NCBI GenBank assembly: GCA_015075745.1 | Contig: JABTTW010000001.1 | Location: 930,001-994,000, forward strand | Source of the DNA: Planctomycetia bacterium | GTDB lineage: Bacteria; Planctomycetota; Phycisphaerae; UBA1845; UTPLA1 | Reading direction: 5' to 3' | DNA: 64,000 nucleotides | Part shown: positions 16,668 through 25,997 of the stretch, one piece after another | Position numbering within the stretch: position 1 is the first letter of the stretch | How the letters are laid out: each line of letters begins with the position of its first letter | Notes under the pieces: generated by a model | Database searches by the model: none | What the model was told of the DNA's origin: nothing | The model's input: only the letters and a program-made list of their open reading frames with translations | Position numbers and translations under genes: made by a program

Positions 16668-18163
16668 TCTTCTCGAGTTGGCTTTTCGCGGCCTTCTTCA
16701 CCTTCGTCTTCTCCGCTTACTGGGCCCTGCCGAGCCGAGGTTCCCGGCACGTCCTCCTCCTCATTGCCAGTTACGTCTTTTACATGACCTGGAACCCATG
16801 GCTCGTCTCCCTCATTGTCGGTTCCACCGTCCTCGACTACTGCGTCGCCATCGGGCTCGACCGCCTCGCATCGCAGCGCAATCGAAAGCTCCTCCTCGTC
16901 GCCAGCGTCATCGGCAACCTCGGCATTCTTGCACTCTTCAAGTACGCCGATTTCTTCATCCTCTCACTGAAATCCCTGTGCGAAACCGCCGGCGTCCATA
17001 CCAATCTCTCCACCCTCTCGATCATCCTGCCGGTCGGCATCAGCTTCTACACCTTCCAGACCCTGAGCTACACCATCGACGTGTATCGCCGTCGGATTCC
17101 CGCCACGCGCTCATTCATCGACTTCGCCCTCTTCGTCGCCTTCTTCCCGCAACTCGTCGCCGGGCCCATCGTGCGCGCCGCGGACTTCCTCCCGCAGCTC
17201 CGCACCATCAAGCGATTCGACTGGGACCGCCTGTCGTCTGGCATCGTTCTCTTCCTCATCGGGCTCACCAAAAAAGTCATCATTGCCGACTCCCTCGCCA
17301 CCCTCGTCGATCCCGTCTTCGCCCAGCCCGATCGCTACGTCACGCGCGACCTGTGGATCGCCATGTTCTGTTACGGCGGGCAGATATTCTGCGACTTCTC
17401 CGGCTATACCGACATGGCCATTGCCGCCTCCCGCGTGCTCGGCTTTGACCTTTGCGAGAACTTTCGCAGCCCCTACCTCGCCACGAGCCTCTCCGATTTC
17501 TGGCGACGCTGGCACATCTCGCTTTCCACCTGGCTCCGCGACTATCTCTACATTCCGCTTGGTGGCTCTCGCATCTCGCGCTGGCTGACCTATCGCAATC
17601 TCATGATCACCATGCTCCTCGGCGGCCTCTGGCATGGCGCAAGCTGGACTTTTGTCATTTGGGGCGCAATCCACGGCACGGGGCTCGCGCTCACCAAATG
17701 GCTGAGCAGCATGCGCCCGACCGATGATCCTGCGAGTGCCGCCCGCACGGAGTCAGGTCTCGCTCGACTGGCCCAATTCGGAACCACGGCCCTGTGCTGG
17801 CTCTCGACGCTGCTCGTCGTCCACTTCGCGTGGGTGTTCTTCCGCTGCCAGCCGATGATCGACCCCATGACTGAAAAACTCGAGTCCACCTCCGCCGCTC
17901 TCGCCCGCGCCAGCTTCTTCCTCAAACATCTGTTCGTGCCGACCCAGATCGCCGAACCGTTGTGGCTGATGAACAAAGCCCCGCTGCTATGCCTGCTTGC
18001 CATCATGATGGCCATTCAGTTGTACGAAGAATCGATCCGCCGAGGCCGGCCCCGCCTCGTCCTAAGTGCCCCCATCGCAGGCATCGGTTACGCACTTTGG
18101 ATCATCGCCCTGACCGTCCTCGCCCCCGCCGACATCACGGCGTTCATCTATTTTCAATTCTGA
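16664..18163 (+). CDS. MBOAT-family O-acyltransferase (AlgI-like)
   Basis: A 499-residue polytopic protein of AlgI type. Motifs include PVGISFYTFQTLSYTIDVYR, PQLVAGPIVRAADFLPQL, FCDFSGYTDMAIAASRVLGF, SDFWRRWHISLSTWLRDYLY (with the conserved Trp-His pair) and MLLGGLWHGASWTFVIWG, which holds the invariant catalytic histidine. These enzymes pass acetyl groups across the membrane for polysaccharide acylation. The gene starts at TTG 16664, overlapping the SGNH gene. In the last 100 residues additional membrane helices follow. Together with the SGNH protein it forms a complete two-gene acylation module; the polysaccharide is unknown. Confidence 0.92.
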   Translation: MIFSSWLFAAFFTFVFSAYWALPSRGSRHVLLLIASYVFYMTWNPWLVSLIVGSTVLDYCVAIGLDRLASQRNRKLLLVASVIGNLGILALFKYADFFILSLKSLCETAGVHTNLSTLSIILPVGISFYTFQTLSYTIDVYRRRIPATRSFIDFALFVAFFPQLVAGPIVRAADFLPQLRTIKRFDWDRLSSGIVLFLIGLTKKVIIADSLATLVDPVFAQPDRYVTRDLWIAMFCYGGQIFCDFSGYTDMAIAASRVLGFDLCENFRSPYLATSLSDFWRRWHISLSTWLRDYLYIPLGGSRISRWLTYRNLMITMLLGGLWHGASWTFVIWGAIHGTGLALTKWLSSMRPTDDPASAARTESGLARLAQFGTTALCWLSTLLVVHFAWVFFRCQPMIDPMTEKLESTSAALARASFFLKHLFVPTQIAEPLWLMNKAPLLCLLAIMMAIQLYEESIRRGRPRLVLSAPIAGIGYALWIIALTVLAPADITAFIYFQF

Positions 18164-18200
18164 GGCCGCTGGTCGCAGATAAAGAAATCAATAGAGGGGA

Positions 18201-18218
18201 TTGCCGGACGCGGCAATG
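18201..18218. terminator. Hairpin between convergent genes
   Basis: ATTGCCG (18201-18207) pairs perfectly with CGGCAAT (18212-18218) around a 4-nt loop. It lies in the 86-bp gap between the MBOAT gene and the convergent TPR lipoprotein gene, so it could end transcripts from either side. No U tract follows. Confidence 0.45.
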
Positions 18219-18249
18219 AAACTGGCAGTAAATGAATGGGCGGAAAACT

Positions 18250-18978
18250 CTACTTGCCCGCCGGGGCGTCCGTCATCGCACCCAGGCGAGCCAACGCAGC
18301 CACGACACCAGGAGCGCCGGGATCGAGCTCGTACGCCTTGCGCAAGGATGCAATCGCCTCACGGTCGTTCCCGCATCGCATGAAGAACAAACCGAGCTCG
18401 GCGTGAGCTGCCGCATTCTCTGGCTCGACACTCGTCGCCTGACGGAATGAAAGCTGTGCCCCGTCGATGTCACCCGATTGGGCAAGGTCTCGACCCTTGA
18501 GAATCAACATCGACGCCTGCGGGCCGGACTGCGTCGCCGCCCATCGGGCAATATCCAGCGCCGCCTGGTGTTTGCCTTTTAGGCGAAGGGCATCCGCCTT
18601 CCCTTGTACCGCCCGGGTATAGCCGGGAAAGGCGCCGATCGCCGCGGCGAACGCCGAAACCGCCTGGTCGCAGCAGCGCAGGGCCGCCGGCAAATTGTCA
18701 TTCTTGAAGTGGGCGTCCGCCATCCCCATATAGCACAGGCCGTAAAAGTAAGAGGGCTCGGGTCGCTCGCGGTCGATCTCGGCGGCGTGCTTGAACATCC
18801 CCAGGGCTTCGGCGTAGTTCTGTGCGTCGTACTCACGGACAGCCTCCGCGTAGACTTCATCAAACCCCGCGCGTGGCTTCCCACAGCCCCCCATCAATGC
18901 CGGCATGATCGCCGCAGCGAGGGTGCACACTCCGATACGCCTGAGTTTCGATGCTAGAATCGGTTTCATCGCTATCAT
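18250..18978 (-). CDS. TPR-repeat lipoprotein
   Basis: A 242-residue protein with a signal peptide and lipobox MGGC (Cys near residue 32), so it is probably a lipoprotein. Four to five tetratricopeptide repeats follow, for example AVREYDAQNYAEALGMFKHA, SYFYGLCYMGMADAHFKN and ENAAAHAELGLFFMRCGN. TPRs bind partner proteins. ATG 18978 is the longest start; ATG 18969 is equally possible because neither has a clear Shine-Dalgarno sequence. It is monocistronic. Confidence 0.78.
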   Translation of the reverse strand: MIAMKPILASKLRRIGVCTLAAAIMPALMGGCGKPRAGFDEVYAEAVREYDAQNYAEALGMFKHAAEIDRERPEPSYFYGLCYMGMADAHFKNDNLPAALRCCDQAVSAFAAAIGAFPGYTRAVQGKADALRLKGKHQAALDIARWAATQSGPQASMLILKGRDLAQSGDIDGAQLSFRQATSVEPENAAAHAELGLFFMRCGNDREAIASLRKAYELDPGAPGVVAALARLGAMTDAPAGK

Positions 18979-19127
18979 GAATCGGCGGAAATCCTGCCCC
19001 CGGGCGACGTTTTCGCCGCCCTCCTAACGGGTAGGATGCTAATGAGCCGCCATCGGAATCGCAAGCCGACACGCCCATCGACCGCCGACAACCGGCTTCG
19101 GCAAGTATTGCGCGGGAAGAGTAGCTG

Positions 19128-19520
19128 ATGGCCTCACAGAATTCGAAAGATTCCGACCCGCGACGCTTTGTCGTCCTGCTGCATACCCTTCGGACCGGGG
19201 CTCACTTCGATCTGATGATCCAAAACGCCGATCGGCTGGCAACCTGGAAGTTTGAGGATTTCCCCGGCAAGTCGAATGCCGATCCGCAGCCCTGCGCCCG
19301 GCTGGCGGAACATCGACCCCTCTATCTCGATTACGAAGGGCCCGTCTCGAACGATCGCGGGAATGTCATCCGCCAGGACTCGGGCGGGTGCCGCGCCCGA
19401 ATCCTGACCGAAGACCATTGGACCGTCGAATTCTTCGGCGCTCGCCTGATGGGAAGGTATGAACTGCGTCGCGCCTCTCCAGAGTCCGATGAATGGTCGC
19501 TTCACCGTCTCGGATCTTAG
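19128..19520 (+). CDS. Stand-alone LigD-type 3'-phosphoesterase-domain protein
   Basis: A 130-residue protein resembling the N-terminal phosphoesterase domain of LigD ('DNA polymerase ligase N-terminal'). Family-like elements are FVVLLHTLRTGAHFDLMIQ, with the metal/catalytic His-x-Asp, then TWKF, the LDYEGPVSNDRGNVIRQD block and a closing HWTVEFFG strand. In LigD this domain trims 3' ends during non-homologous end joining. Here it is alone, without ligase, polymerase or Ku in the window, so its role in DNA repair is uncertain. GGGAAGAG upstream supports ATG 19128. It converges on the EF-hand gene with a 1-nt gap. Confidence 0.75.
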   Translation: MASQNSKDSDPRRFVVLLHTLRTGAHFDLMIQNADRLATWKFEDFPGKSNADPQPCARLAEHRPLYLDYEGPVSNDRGNVIRQDSGGCRARILTEDHWTVEFFGARLMGRYELRRASPESDEWSLHRLGS

Positions 19521-19521
19521 A

Positions 19522-20367
19522 TTACTTTCGCGGCTCACCGGGCTGCATCGCTTCGGCAAATTCGTCCCGGTCTATTTCTCCGTCGCGATTGAGGTCGAGC
19601 CGGTCGAATCGCTCCGGTCGGCCGGGGAACTCGTCGCGCGATACCTTTCCGTTCCCATCCTCATCGAACCTGGCAAAAAATCGCTCGAACCGGTGACCGC
19701 CTGCGCGCGGTCCTCGCACACCATCACCCTGCCTGCGTTCGCCGCGTGGTCGCTCCGCCCGATCGCGCTCATCGTTCGGGCGAGCATCGGCGTCCCAATT
19801 CGGATCGGAAGGAGGAGGTGGTGGCGGCGGTGCGTCACTGAACACCCCGATATCGCCGCGGCGTCCATCCAACGGCCCTGCGCCCGGCACCGAATCGCGC
19901 CGGCCACCGCGACCGAGGCCGCGCCCTTCGCCATCGTCTCGGCTTTGATGTCGCCGAACCGCATCTTTCAATACGTCGCGAAGACGAGTTCGAAGCTGCG
20001 CCTCGCGCTCCGGCCCGATGTCGCCGACAACTTCAAGGACCACGTCCATGATCTTTGATTCCAGGCCGAAGCCGCCCCTCGCGCCATCGCCCCTGCCTCC
20101 GCCGCCGCGGCCGAATCGTCTGCCCACGCCGCGCTGTCCCTCACCGCGTCGACCGTCGCCTCGCGCTCCACGCTCCGCACCATCCGGTGGTCCAAGCGGG
20201 CGATCATCCGGTCCCGCTCGATGCGCCGGCGGCTGCTGGGCGCCGTTGTCTGATGTGACGGCGATCACTTCCGTTGAAGCGCTGCCCGCGGCGCGTTTGA
20301 CCCAGGTGCCTGCTGCGAAGATCACGCCGACTCCAAGCGTCATGAACATGATTTTTTTGGCTGCCAT
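19522..20367 (-). CDS. Secreted EF-hand protein
   Basis: A 281-residue protein with a signal-like N-terminal segment (KIMFMTLGVGVIFAAGTWV), a long Arg/Gly/Asp-rich low-complexity middle and two C-terminal calcium-binding EF-hand loops: DEDGNGKVSRDEF and DLNRDGEIDRDEF. Asp/Asn/Glu occupy the expected ligand positions 1, 3, 5 and 12. The middle contains a run of prolines (SDAPPPPPPPSDPNWD). EF-hand proteins of this layout are common in planctomycetes but their roles are mostly unknown. AAAGGAG lies 10-16 nt before the ATG. Strong composition bias leaves few distinguishing features outside the EF-hands. Confidence 0.78.
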   Translation of the reverse strand: MAAKKIMFMTLGVGVIFAAGTWVKRAAGSASTEVIAVTSDNGAQQPPAHRAGPDDRPLGPPDGAERGARGDGRRGEGQRGVGRRFGRGGGGRGDGARGGFGLESKIMDVVLEVVGDIGPEREAQLRTRLRDVLKDAVRRHQSRDDGEGRGLGRGGRRDSVPGAGPLDGRRGDIGVFSDAPPPPPPPSDPNWDADARPNDERDRAERPRGERRQGDGVRGPRAGGHRFERFFARFDEDGNGKVSRDEFPGRPERFDRLDLNRDGEIDRDEFAEAMQPGEPRK

Positions 20368-20755
20368 GTGAGGACTCCTTTCGGGTTGGTTGCGGAGGTT
20401 GCTCCAGGCGCGCTACGCCCGGGTGCCCCACTTTACCTAACGATTTTGATGCACCTGTTATTGCCGGCCCTTCTATAAGTTGATGCGGACTACGCCTTGC
20501 GATACAAGGTGGGCCCTCGTTCATCGCCTCCGGCGTACTCAAAAGCCCGGAGCACGGTGAAAAAGAGGCCGATCGTCCCAAGACGCAGGTAAAAACGTGA
20601 GCTTTGCCCGCGATTGTCGTTTCACTCACTTGGCAGATGTGATGTGGACGCATGCATCTATAGCAAAGCCGGCCGGTCTCCGACCGACGCACATTTTCAA
20701 CAGCCGCGAATTGAGCCCGACTCGTACCGGCGCAAATGACCAAAGGAGCCTGATA
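20368..20755. other. 388-bp divergent intergenic region
   Basis: This region separates the EF-hand gene (minus) from the secreted 686-residue protein (plus). An open frame runs in from 20597 but lacks a ribosome-binding site and signal features, whereas ATG 20756 has AAAGGAG and begins a signal peptide. No tRNA, strong palindrome or convincing promoter pair was recognised. Confidence 0.45.
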
Positions 20756-22816
20756 ATGCTGAAGTTCTCTCGACGGATTGCCCTGGGCCTCGCGCTTGCG
20801 TGGCCGCTCGTCGCATGCCTCCCGGCATCGGCGCAGACCGACCTTTCAAAGTTTCCCCTGGCAAAGGCCTTTCCGGCCGATGCGTTCGTGGCCGTTGCCG
20901 CCCGGGCAAATCCCGAGCGAAAATTCCTCGACGAATACTGGGGCGAAGTGACCACGGCCTTCATGGAAAGCGGCATCCTTCAGGATGCGTGGGACATGAT
21001 CGCCGACTCCATGAGCGACGAACAGCTTGAGACCATGGAAGGGGTTCACGAGCAATTCCAGGGTCTCTGCACAAAGGTGGAGTGGTGCGAGTTGTTCGAG
21101 AAGGAATTCATCCACGTTGGACGCTTCGTCACGCCCAAGCCGCCGATCATGACGCCGTATGAGGGCGTCATGCTGGGTCGACTCGACACCAAGCGCGCCA
21201 AGGAGAACTACCTCGCCATGAAAGCAATCCTCGAGGAGGTCGTCAAGTTGGCGGACGCGCACGGCGCCGAGGGCGCGGTCACGGTCGCAGAAATCAAGAC
21301 GGGCGACCTCACCATCGCCGGCATCATGCCGCCCGGCGCGTCCGGCCCCATCATCGGCGTTGCCTACTGGAAGGATGTCATCGCCGTGTCATTCGGCGGC
21401 TCGACGCTCCTCCCGGAGTGCATCGACCTGCTCAGCGGCAAGTCGAAGTCGCCCGGCCTCATCAGCACCGACCGCTTCAAGGAAGCCTTCGCATCGCTGC
21501 CGCCCGCCGAAGACGAGTTCACCTTCTTCGACCCCTCGCGGATGTTCGGTTCCGTCAGCGCCATGATCAAGATGTTCTCCGGCATGCATGCCAACCAGCA
21601 AGCCGCCGCCGCCGCGGATGACGAGGAATCCGGCGCATCCGCCGAGGCAGAGGCTTCGGACGATGGCGCCTCGGCTGAAGCGGCGCCTCGCGCCAAGAAG
21701 CGTAAGGCCCGGCGAGCAGCCCGCAGAGGAAACAACGACAATGCCGCCGCGCTCGGCGCTATCACCAAGGTCTTCGACGACCTCTGTTTTCTGGATTATG
21801 TCGCCTCGGTCACCTGGACCGACGGCTTCAAGGTCTTCCAGCAGTCCAACACCGCCCTCAAGCCGGGCGCCATCGACACGCCGCTCGGCGGCATCTTTGG
21901 AAAGTCCGCTTCATCCGACAAGTTCGACCGCTTCATCCCCAAGGAAGCCATCAACTTCACCTGCTCTTCCGGCATCGACCTGAAGGCCCTGTACCACTAC
22001 GGCCGATCCTTTGTCGAAGAGGCCATCCCCGAAGGCAAGTCGATGATCGAAAAATTCGATCGCATGCAGGATGAGGAATGGGAGCTCAATATCGAGAAGG
22101 ACATTCTCGACCTTTTCGAAGGCTCCATCATCACCGTCGAGACGCCCAAGGGCTGGGTTCTGATGTGCAAGGTCACCGATGAAGAAAGGGCGAGCGCTCG
22201 CATCAAGAATCTCTTCCAGCGGCTCAACGGTCTGCTCGGCCCGGATAACGCCGTCATTCTCACCCCGGTCGAAATCACCGGCGACGTCGAATTCACCCAG
22301 ATTTCTCATCCGATGATGATGATGATGGGCGGCCTTTCTCCACCCGTCATCGGCTGTGCCGAGGGCTTCCTCTTTTTCGGCGCGAACCAGAAGGTCGTCA
22401 AGCAGTGCATCGACACCGCCAACGGCAAGCGCGCCAGCATCCTCAAGAGCAAGCGGTGGAACGCCGAGGGCCTCCGTCCCGCATCCGGCGAGAAGATTCA
22501 CTCTATCAGCTACACTGATGAGTCGAAAACCGCGGAAAACTTGCAGGCCGTCATCGACGCACTCTCCATGGGATTGGGAATGATGGGCATGATGGCCCAG
22601 GACCTCCCGCCCGAAGCCCGGCCCATTCTCCAGGCCATTCCGACCATGCTGGCCAAGCTCGGCCCGGTCGCCGGAAAGATGGATTTCTTCCTGTCCTCCG
22701 CCTCTGTCAGCACCTTTGATGGCAAGCGCTGGATCAGCAGGAATGTCCAGAACTACAAGAAGCCCGAGCCGAAAGAAGAGGCAAGCGATTCAGCCGATTC
22801 CGAAGAAGAGCAATAA
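20756..22816 (+). CDS. Large secreted protein of unknown function
   Basis: A 686-residue protein. It starts at ATG 20756, with AAAGGAG 8-14 nt upstream, and has a signal peptide ending near PLVACLPASAQT; the Cys may suggest a lipoprotein, but ASA-QT is a good signal peptidase I site. The mature protein shows no enzyme motif that I recognise. An acidic-to-basic low-complexity insert lies around residues 283-325 (DDEESGASAEAEASDDG, then KKRKARRAARRG). The region before the C-terminus contains many Met (MMMMGGLSPPVIG, SMGLGMMGMMAQ). It may belong to the DUF3352-like planctomycete secreted proteins, with low certainty. A strong terminator follows. Confidence 0.7.
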   Translation: MLKFSRRIALGLALAWPLVACLPASAQTDLSKFPLAKAFPADAFVAVAARANPERKFLDEYWGEVTTAFMESGILQDAWDMIADSMSDEQLETMEGVHEQFQGLCTKVEWCELFEKEFIHVGRFVTPKPPIMTPYEGVMLGRLDTKRAKENYLAMKAILEEVVKLADAHGAEGAVTVAEIKTGDLTIAGIMPPGASGPIIGVAYWKDVIAVSFGGSTLLPECIDLLSGKSKSPGLISTDRFKEAFASLPPAEDEFTFFDPSRMFGSVSAMIKMFSGMHANQQAAAAADDEESGASAEAEASDDGASAEAAPRAKKRKARRAARRGNNDNAAALGAITKVFDDLCFLDYVASVTWTDGFKVFQQSNTALKPGAIDTPLGGIFGKSASSDKFDRFIPKEAINFTCSSGIDLKALYHYGRSFVEEAIPEGKSMIEKFDRMQDEEWELNIEKDILDLFEGSIITVETPKGWVLMCKVTDEERASARIKNLFQRLNGLLGPDNAVILTPVEITGDVEFTQISHPMMMMMGGLSPPVIGCAEGFLFFGANQKVVKQCIDTANGKRASILKSKRWNAEGLRPASGEKIHSISYTDESKTAENLQAVIDALSMGLGMMGMMAQDLPPEARPILQAIPTMLAKLGPVAGKMDFFLSSASVSTFDGKRWISRNVQNYKKPEPKEEASDSADSEEEQ

Positions 22817-22853
22817 TCGGCTTCTTTCGATCGGCAATTTGACGATGAAATCC

Positions 22854-22893
22854 GACGGCCGGCGCGACTTCGCGTCGGCCGTCTTCCTTTTTT
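22854..22893 (+). terminator. Rho-independent terminator
   Basis: GACGGCCG (22854-22861) pairs with CGGCCGTC (22876-22883), with GCG/CGC pairing inside, and is followed by TTCCTTTTTT. It lies 37 nt after the secreted-protein stop codon. Confidence 0.85.
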
Positions 22894-22962
22894 CCGTGTA
22901 TAATCCGCTATCGAGCGGGCATTCTGATTCGCAGTGCGCCTGCCCCCTCCAGGGAGGGCCCC

Positions 22963-24084
22963 ATGATGGCGAAATCCACCTCACTCAAGACGCTTCTTGA
23001 CGACAATACGATCTCTGCTTCGCCGCAGCTCGCTTTCCCGGAAGGCGATGCAATTCGATGCGTCGCCTGCGGACATCGTTGTCTCATCCGCGAGGGCCGT
23101 GCCGGCGTCTGTCGCGTCCGTTTCAATCGCGGCGGCGAGCTGCGCGTCCCCGGCGGCTATGTCGCAGGCCTGCAGATCGACCCCATCGAGAAGAAGCCCT
23201 TCTATCACGCCTTCCCCGGCCGCGACGCGCTTTCTTTCGGAATGCTCGGCTGCGACTTTCATTGCGGCTACTGCCAGAACTGGGTCACCTCCCAGGCCCT
23301 TCGTGACGATCAGGCCGTCAGTCTGCCGAAGTTCTGCTCCGCTGAGGAGCTCGCCCGCCTCGCCGTCGAGCACAACGCCCCCGTCGTCGTCTCCACCTAC
23401 AACGAGCCGCTCATCACCAGCGAATGGGCCGTCGAAGTCTTCAAGGAGGCGCGCAGCCTCGGCCTCACCTGCGGCTACGTCTCCAACGGCAACGGCACCC
23501 CCGAAGTGCTGAAGTTCCTCCGCCCCCATGTCGACCTGTACAAGGTGGATCTCAAGGGATTCGACGACAAGCACTACCGCGAGCTCGGCGGCGTACTCTC
23601 AAACGTGCTGGCGACCATCGAGAGCCTCGTCGCCATGAAGTTCTGGGTCGAGATCGTCACGCTCGTCATTCCCGGCTTCAACGACAGCGACGAGGAGCTG
23701 ACCGGCATCGCCCGCTTCCTCGCCGGCGTGTCGAAGAACATCCCCTGGCACGTCACCGCATTTCACCCGGACTACAAAATGGACGACGTCGAACGCACGC
23801 CCGCGAAGACGCTCCTCCGCGCCTACGACATCGGCAAGGCAGAGGGCCTCCAATTCGTCTACCCCGGCAACATCCACGGCGGCGTCGGCGATCGTGAAAA
23901 CACTTACTGCCCCGCCTGCAACGAACTCATCATCCGCCGCACCGGTTTCTTTGTTAAAGATAATCGAATGAAATCCCCGGGCAAGTGCCCGTCTTGCGCC
24001 GCCGTCATCCCCGGCGTGTGGGAGTCCGCCGCACCGAAGAAGTCAAGCGGCTCTGGTATTCCCTTCCCAATTAAAGCTCGATAG
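22963..24084 (+). CDS. AmmeMemoRadiSam-type radical SAM enzyme (PflA-like)
   Basis: A 373-residue radical SAM protein. An N-terminal Cys block CVACGHRCLIREGRAGVCRVR resembles the first part of AmmeMemoRadiSam_R proteins. The iron-sulfur motif CDFHCGYCQNW (CxxxCxxC) is intact, and VVSTYNEPLI, CGYVSNGNGTPEVL and VDLKGFDDKHYRELGG follow as in PflA-related activases. Near the C-terminus a second cysteine set (CPACNELIIRRTG, CPSCAAVIPG) looks like a zinc ribbon. The usual partners (AMMECR1 and Memo domains) are not in the window. The substrate of this system is unknown. ATG 22963 has AGGGAGGG upstream; the second codon is also ATG. Confidence 0.87.
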   Translation: MMAKSTSLKTLLDDNTISASPQLAFPEGDAIRCVACGHRCLIREGRAGVCRVRFNRGGELRVPGGYVAGLQIDPIEKKPFYHAFPGRDALSFGMLGCDFHCGYCQNWVTSQALRDDQAVSLPKFCSAEELARLAVEHNAPVVVSTYNEPLITSEWAVEVFKEARSLGLTCGYVSNGNGTPEVLKFLRPHVDLYKVDLKGFDDKHYRELGGVLSNVLATIESLVAMKFWVEIVTLVIPGFNDSDEELTGIARFLAGVSKNIPWHVTAFHPDYKMDDVERTPAKTLLRAYDIGKAEGLQFVYPGNIHGGVGDRENTYCPACNELIIRRTGFFVKDNRMKSPGKCPSCAAVIPGVWESAAPKKSSGSGIPFPIKAR

Positions 24085-24093
24085 CATTCGGCT

Positions 24094-25338
24094 ATGCAAA
24101 GAAACTGGAGTCTCGGATTCTGCCTGATGCCGATCCTTCTATGTGCAGGAGGATGCACACTCGGGCCTACGGTCTTACGACAAAGTCGATTCGAGTACAA
24201 CGACGCCATTCAGCGCACGACCGACGAGCAGTTGCTCTTGAATCTCGTCCGTTTGCGCCATCGCAAGTCGCCACTCTTTCTTGAGGTAAGCCACGTCTTC
24301 GTCAGGTACGACTACGAACAATCGGTCTCGCTCGATGGCGAAATAGTCGAGAATGTAGGTCCCAATCCGATTACCCCCGACACGCTCAAGCCCGGTGGTT
24401 CGCTAAAGTTTACAGAAAAGCCAACATTGAGCCTCTCCCCGCTACAGGGAGAAGAATTCGTAACGCGCATCCTGTCGCCGATCAGCATCGAAAACCTCAT
24501 ACTCCTTCAGCGCAGCGGTTGGGGAGTTGATCGCGTCTTCCGGCTGGGAGTGCAGCGCATCAATCATCTCGACAATGCGAGCAGCGCATCAGGGCCGACA
24601 CCGGCACATCCGCCTGTTTATGAAGAGTTTCTCGCTCTGTCAAAGTCATTGCGACAATTGCAGATTCGCGGCGCAATCGAATTCGGCTATCAGTCTCATG
24701 AGGTCGATCTTGCTCCGCCTGTATCGCTGGATCGCGTCAGGCCTTCCGACATCATCGAAGCTGCGGAGCATCGTTGCCGCTTCCGCACCGCCGAGGACGG
24801 AGCCAAAGTTGTACTCTGTCGCAATGAGCGTTTGCTGGAACTTAGCATTCACGAACAATGGCGAAACTCCCCGGAAGTCATCGAAATCATGAAGCTTCTG
24901 CAACTCACACCGGGGCGAAAGTCATACCCGGTTGAGCCTGACGTAGCCGATCTCGCACATCTCTCCACGACCGACACCGAAACAGACCATGTCTCCATTG
25001 GGACGCGCTCGCTCCTCGGCGTCCTTTTCTACCTATCACAGGGCATCGAGTGTCCGGAATCACAAGTCAATGACGGTTTGATCGCGGAAACGCGCCACGT
25101 CAACGGCAGTCGATTCGATTGGTCCAGTCTCTTCGGTGACATATTTCGCGTTCGTTCTCAAAAAATGAGGCCTTTACGTGCTGCCGTTACCGTTTTTTAT
25201 CGCGGCTATTGGTATTTCATCGAAGAGACGGACCACGCGTCTTTGTCGACCTTTGCACTACTTTCCGAAATGTTCGCACTTCAGGCGGGTTCTGCGAAGC
25301 ACGCGGGGCCCATAGTTTCACTCGACCTTGGAACCTGA
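24094..25338 (+). CDS. Lipoprotein of unknown function
   Basis: A 414-residue protein with a signal peptide and lipobox CAGGC (Cys 21). Recognisable features are limited: TTDEQLLLNLVRLRHRKSPLFL after the lipid anchor, and VRSQKMRPLRAAVTVFYRGYWYFIEETDHAS in the last 70 residues, which has a beta-rich look. It follows the radical SAM gene by 9 nt, so co-transcription is likely, but no functional link is known. No Shine-Dalgarno sequence is evident. GC content is slightly lower than in adjacent genes. Confidence 0.7.
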   Translation: MQRNWSLGFCLMPILLCAGGCTLGPTVLRQSRFEYNDAIQRTTDEQLLLNLVRLRHRKSPLFLEVSHVFVRYDYEQSVSLDGEIVENVGPNPITPDTLKPGGSLKFTEKPTLSLSPLQGEEFVTRILSPISIENLILLQRSGWGVDRVFRLGVQRINHLDNASSASGPTPAHPPVYEEFLALSKSLRQLQIRGAIEFGYQSHEVDLAPPVSLDRVRPSDIIEAAEHRCRFRTAEDGAKVVLCRNERLLELSIHEQWRNSPEVIEIMKLLQLTPGRKSYPVEPDVADLAHLSTTDTETDHVSIGTRSLLGVLFYLSQGIECPESQVNDGLIAETRHVNGSRFDWSSLFGDIFRVRSQKMRPLRAAVTVFYRGYWYFIEETDHASLSTFALLSEMFALQAGSAKHAGPIVSLDLGT

Positions 25339-25400
25339 TCCAATCCCTCGATAGACGATTTTCCTCGGCTCTCTTGCCGCGATGAACGGAATTGCCCGAA

Positions 25401-25997
25401 ATGTCAATCGAAGCACTGTTTCAGACTTACGGCTACCCGGCCTTGTTCGTCGGAACCTTTCTCGAGGGTGAAACCATTCTCATCCTCGCAGGCTTTGCCG
25501 CACACCGGGCCTACCTGAATATCTACGGGGTCGTCATTGTTGCGTTCCTCGGGTCGATGGCCGGTGATCAGTTTTGGTTCTACCTCGGTCGCCGGCACGG
25601 GCGCGGCTACATCGCAATGCGACCGCAATGGCAACCGAAAGCGGACCGTGTCCTACAGCTTCTCAAAGACCATCAGATTCCCATCCTGCTCACCTTCCGT
25701 TTCCTTTACGGCCTTCGCAACGTTACGCCCTTCGTGATTGGTGCCAGCGGATTCAGCCCATTGAGATTTTCCGCCCTCAACGCCTTCGGTGCGGCCGTCT
25801 GGGCCGCTGCTTTCGGAGCGGCAGGCTATCACTTCGGGAACGCCCTCGAGGCGATCTTGGAAGACGTCCGCCATTATGAGTTGGCCGTCTTCGCAGCGAT
25901 CAGCTTGGTCGGATTTCTTTTTTGGACGCGACGAAGGCTTTCGTTAAGGACGCCAGTACAACCGCCTCGCGATTCTCGCTCCTCTACGAAAGACTGA
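25401..25997 (+). CDS. DedA-family membrane protein
   Basis: A 198-residue inner-membrane protein of normal DedA size. The family core is visible: VGTFLEGETILILAGFAA near the N-terminus, AFLGSMAGDQFWFYLGRRHG, and the FRFLYGLRNVTPFVIGASG loop with a functionally important Arg. DedA proteins are implicated in recycling of lipid carriers and membrane potential maintenance. ATG 25401 is preferred to the upstream in-frame TTG 25392 because its product begins with the normal amphipathic helix. The gene converges with the DUF1003 gene with no gap. Confidence 0.9.
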   Translation: MSIEALFQTYGYPALFVGTFLEGETILILAGFAAHRAYLNIYGVVIVAFLGSMAGDQFWFYLGRRHGRGYIAMRPQWQPKADRVLQLLKDHQIPILLTFRFLYGLRNVTPFVIGASGFSPLRFSALNAFGAAVWAAAFGAAGYHFGNALEAILEDVRHYELAVFAAISLVGFLFWTRRRLSLRTPVQPPRDSRSSTKD

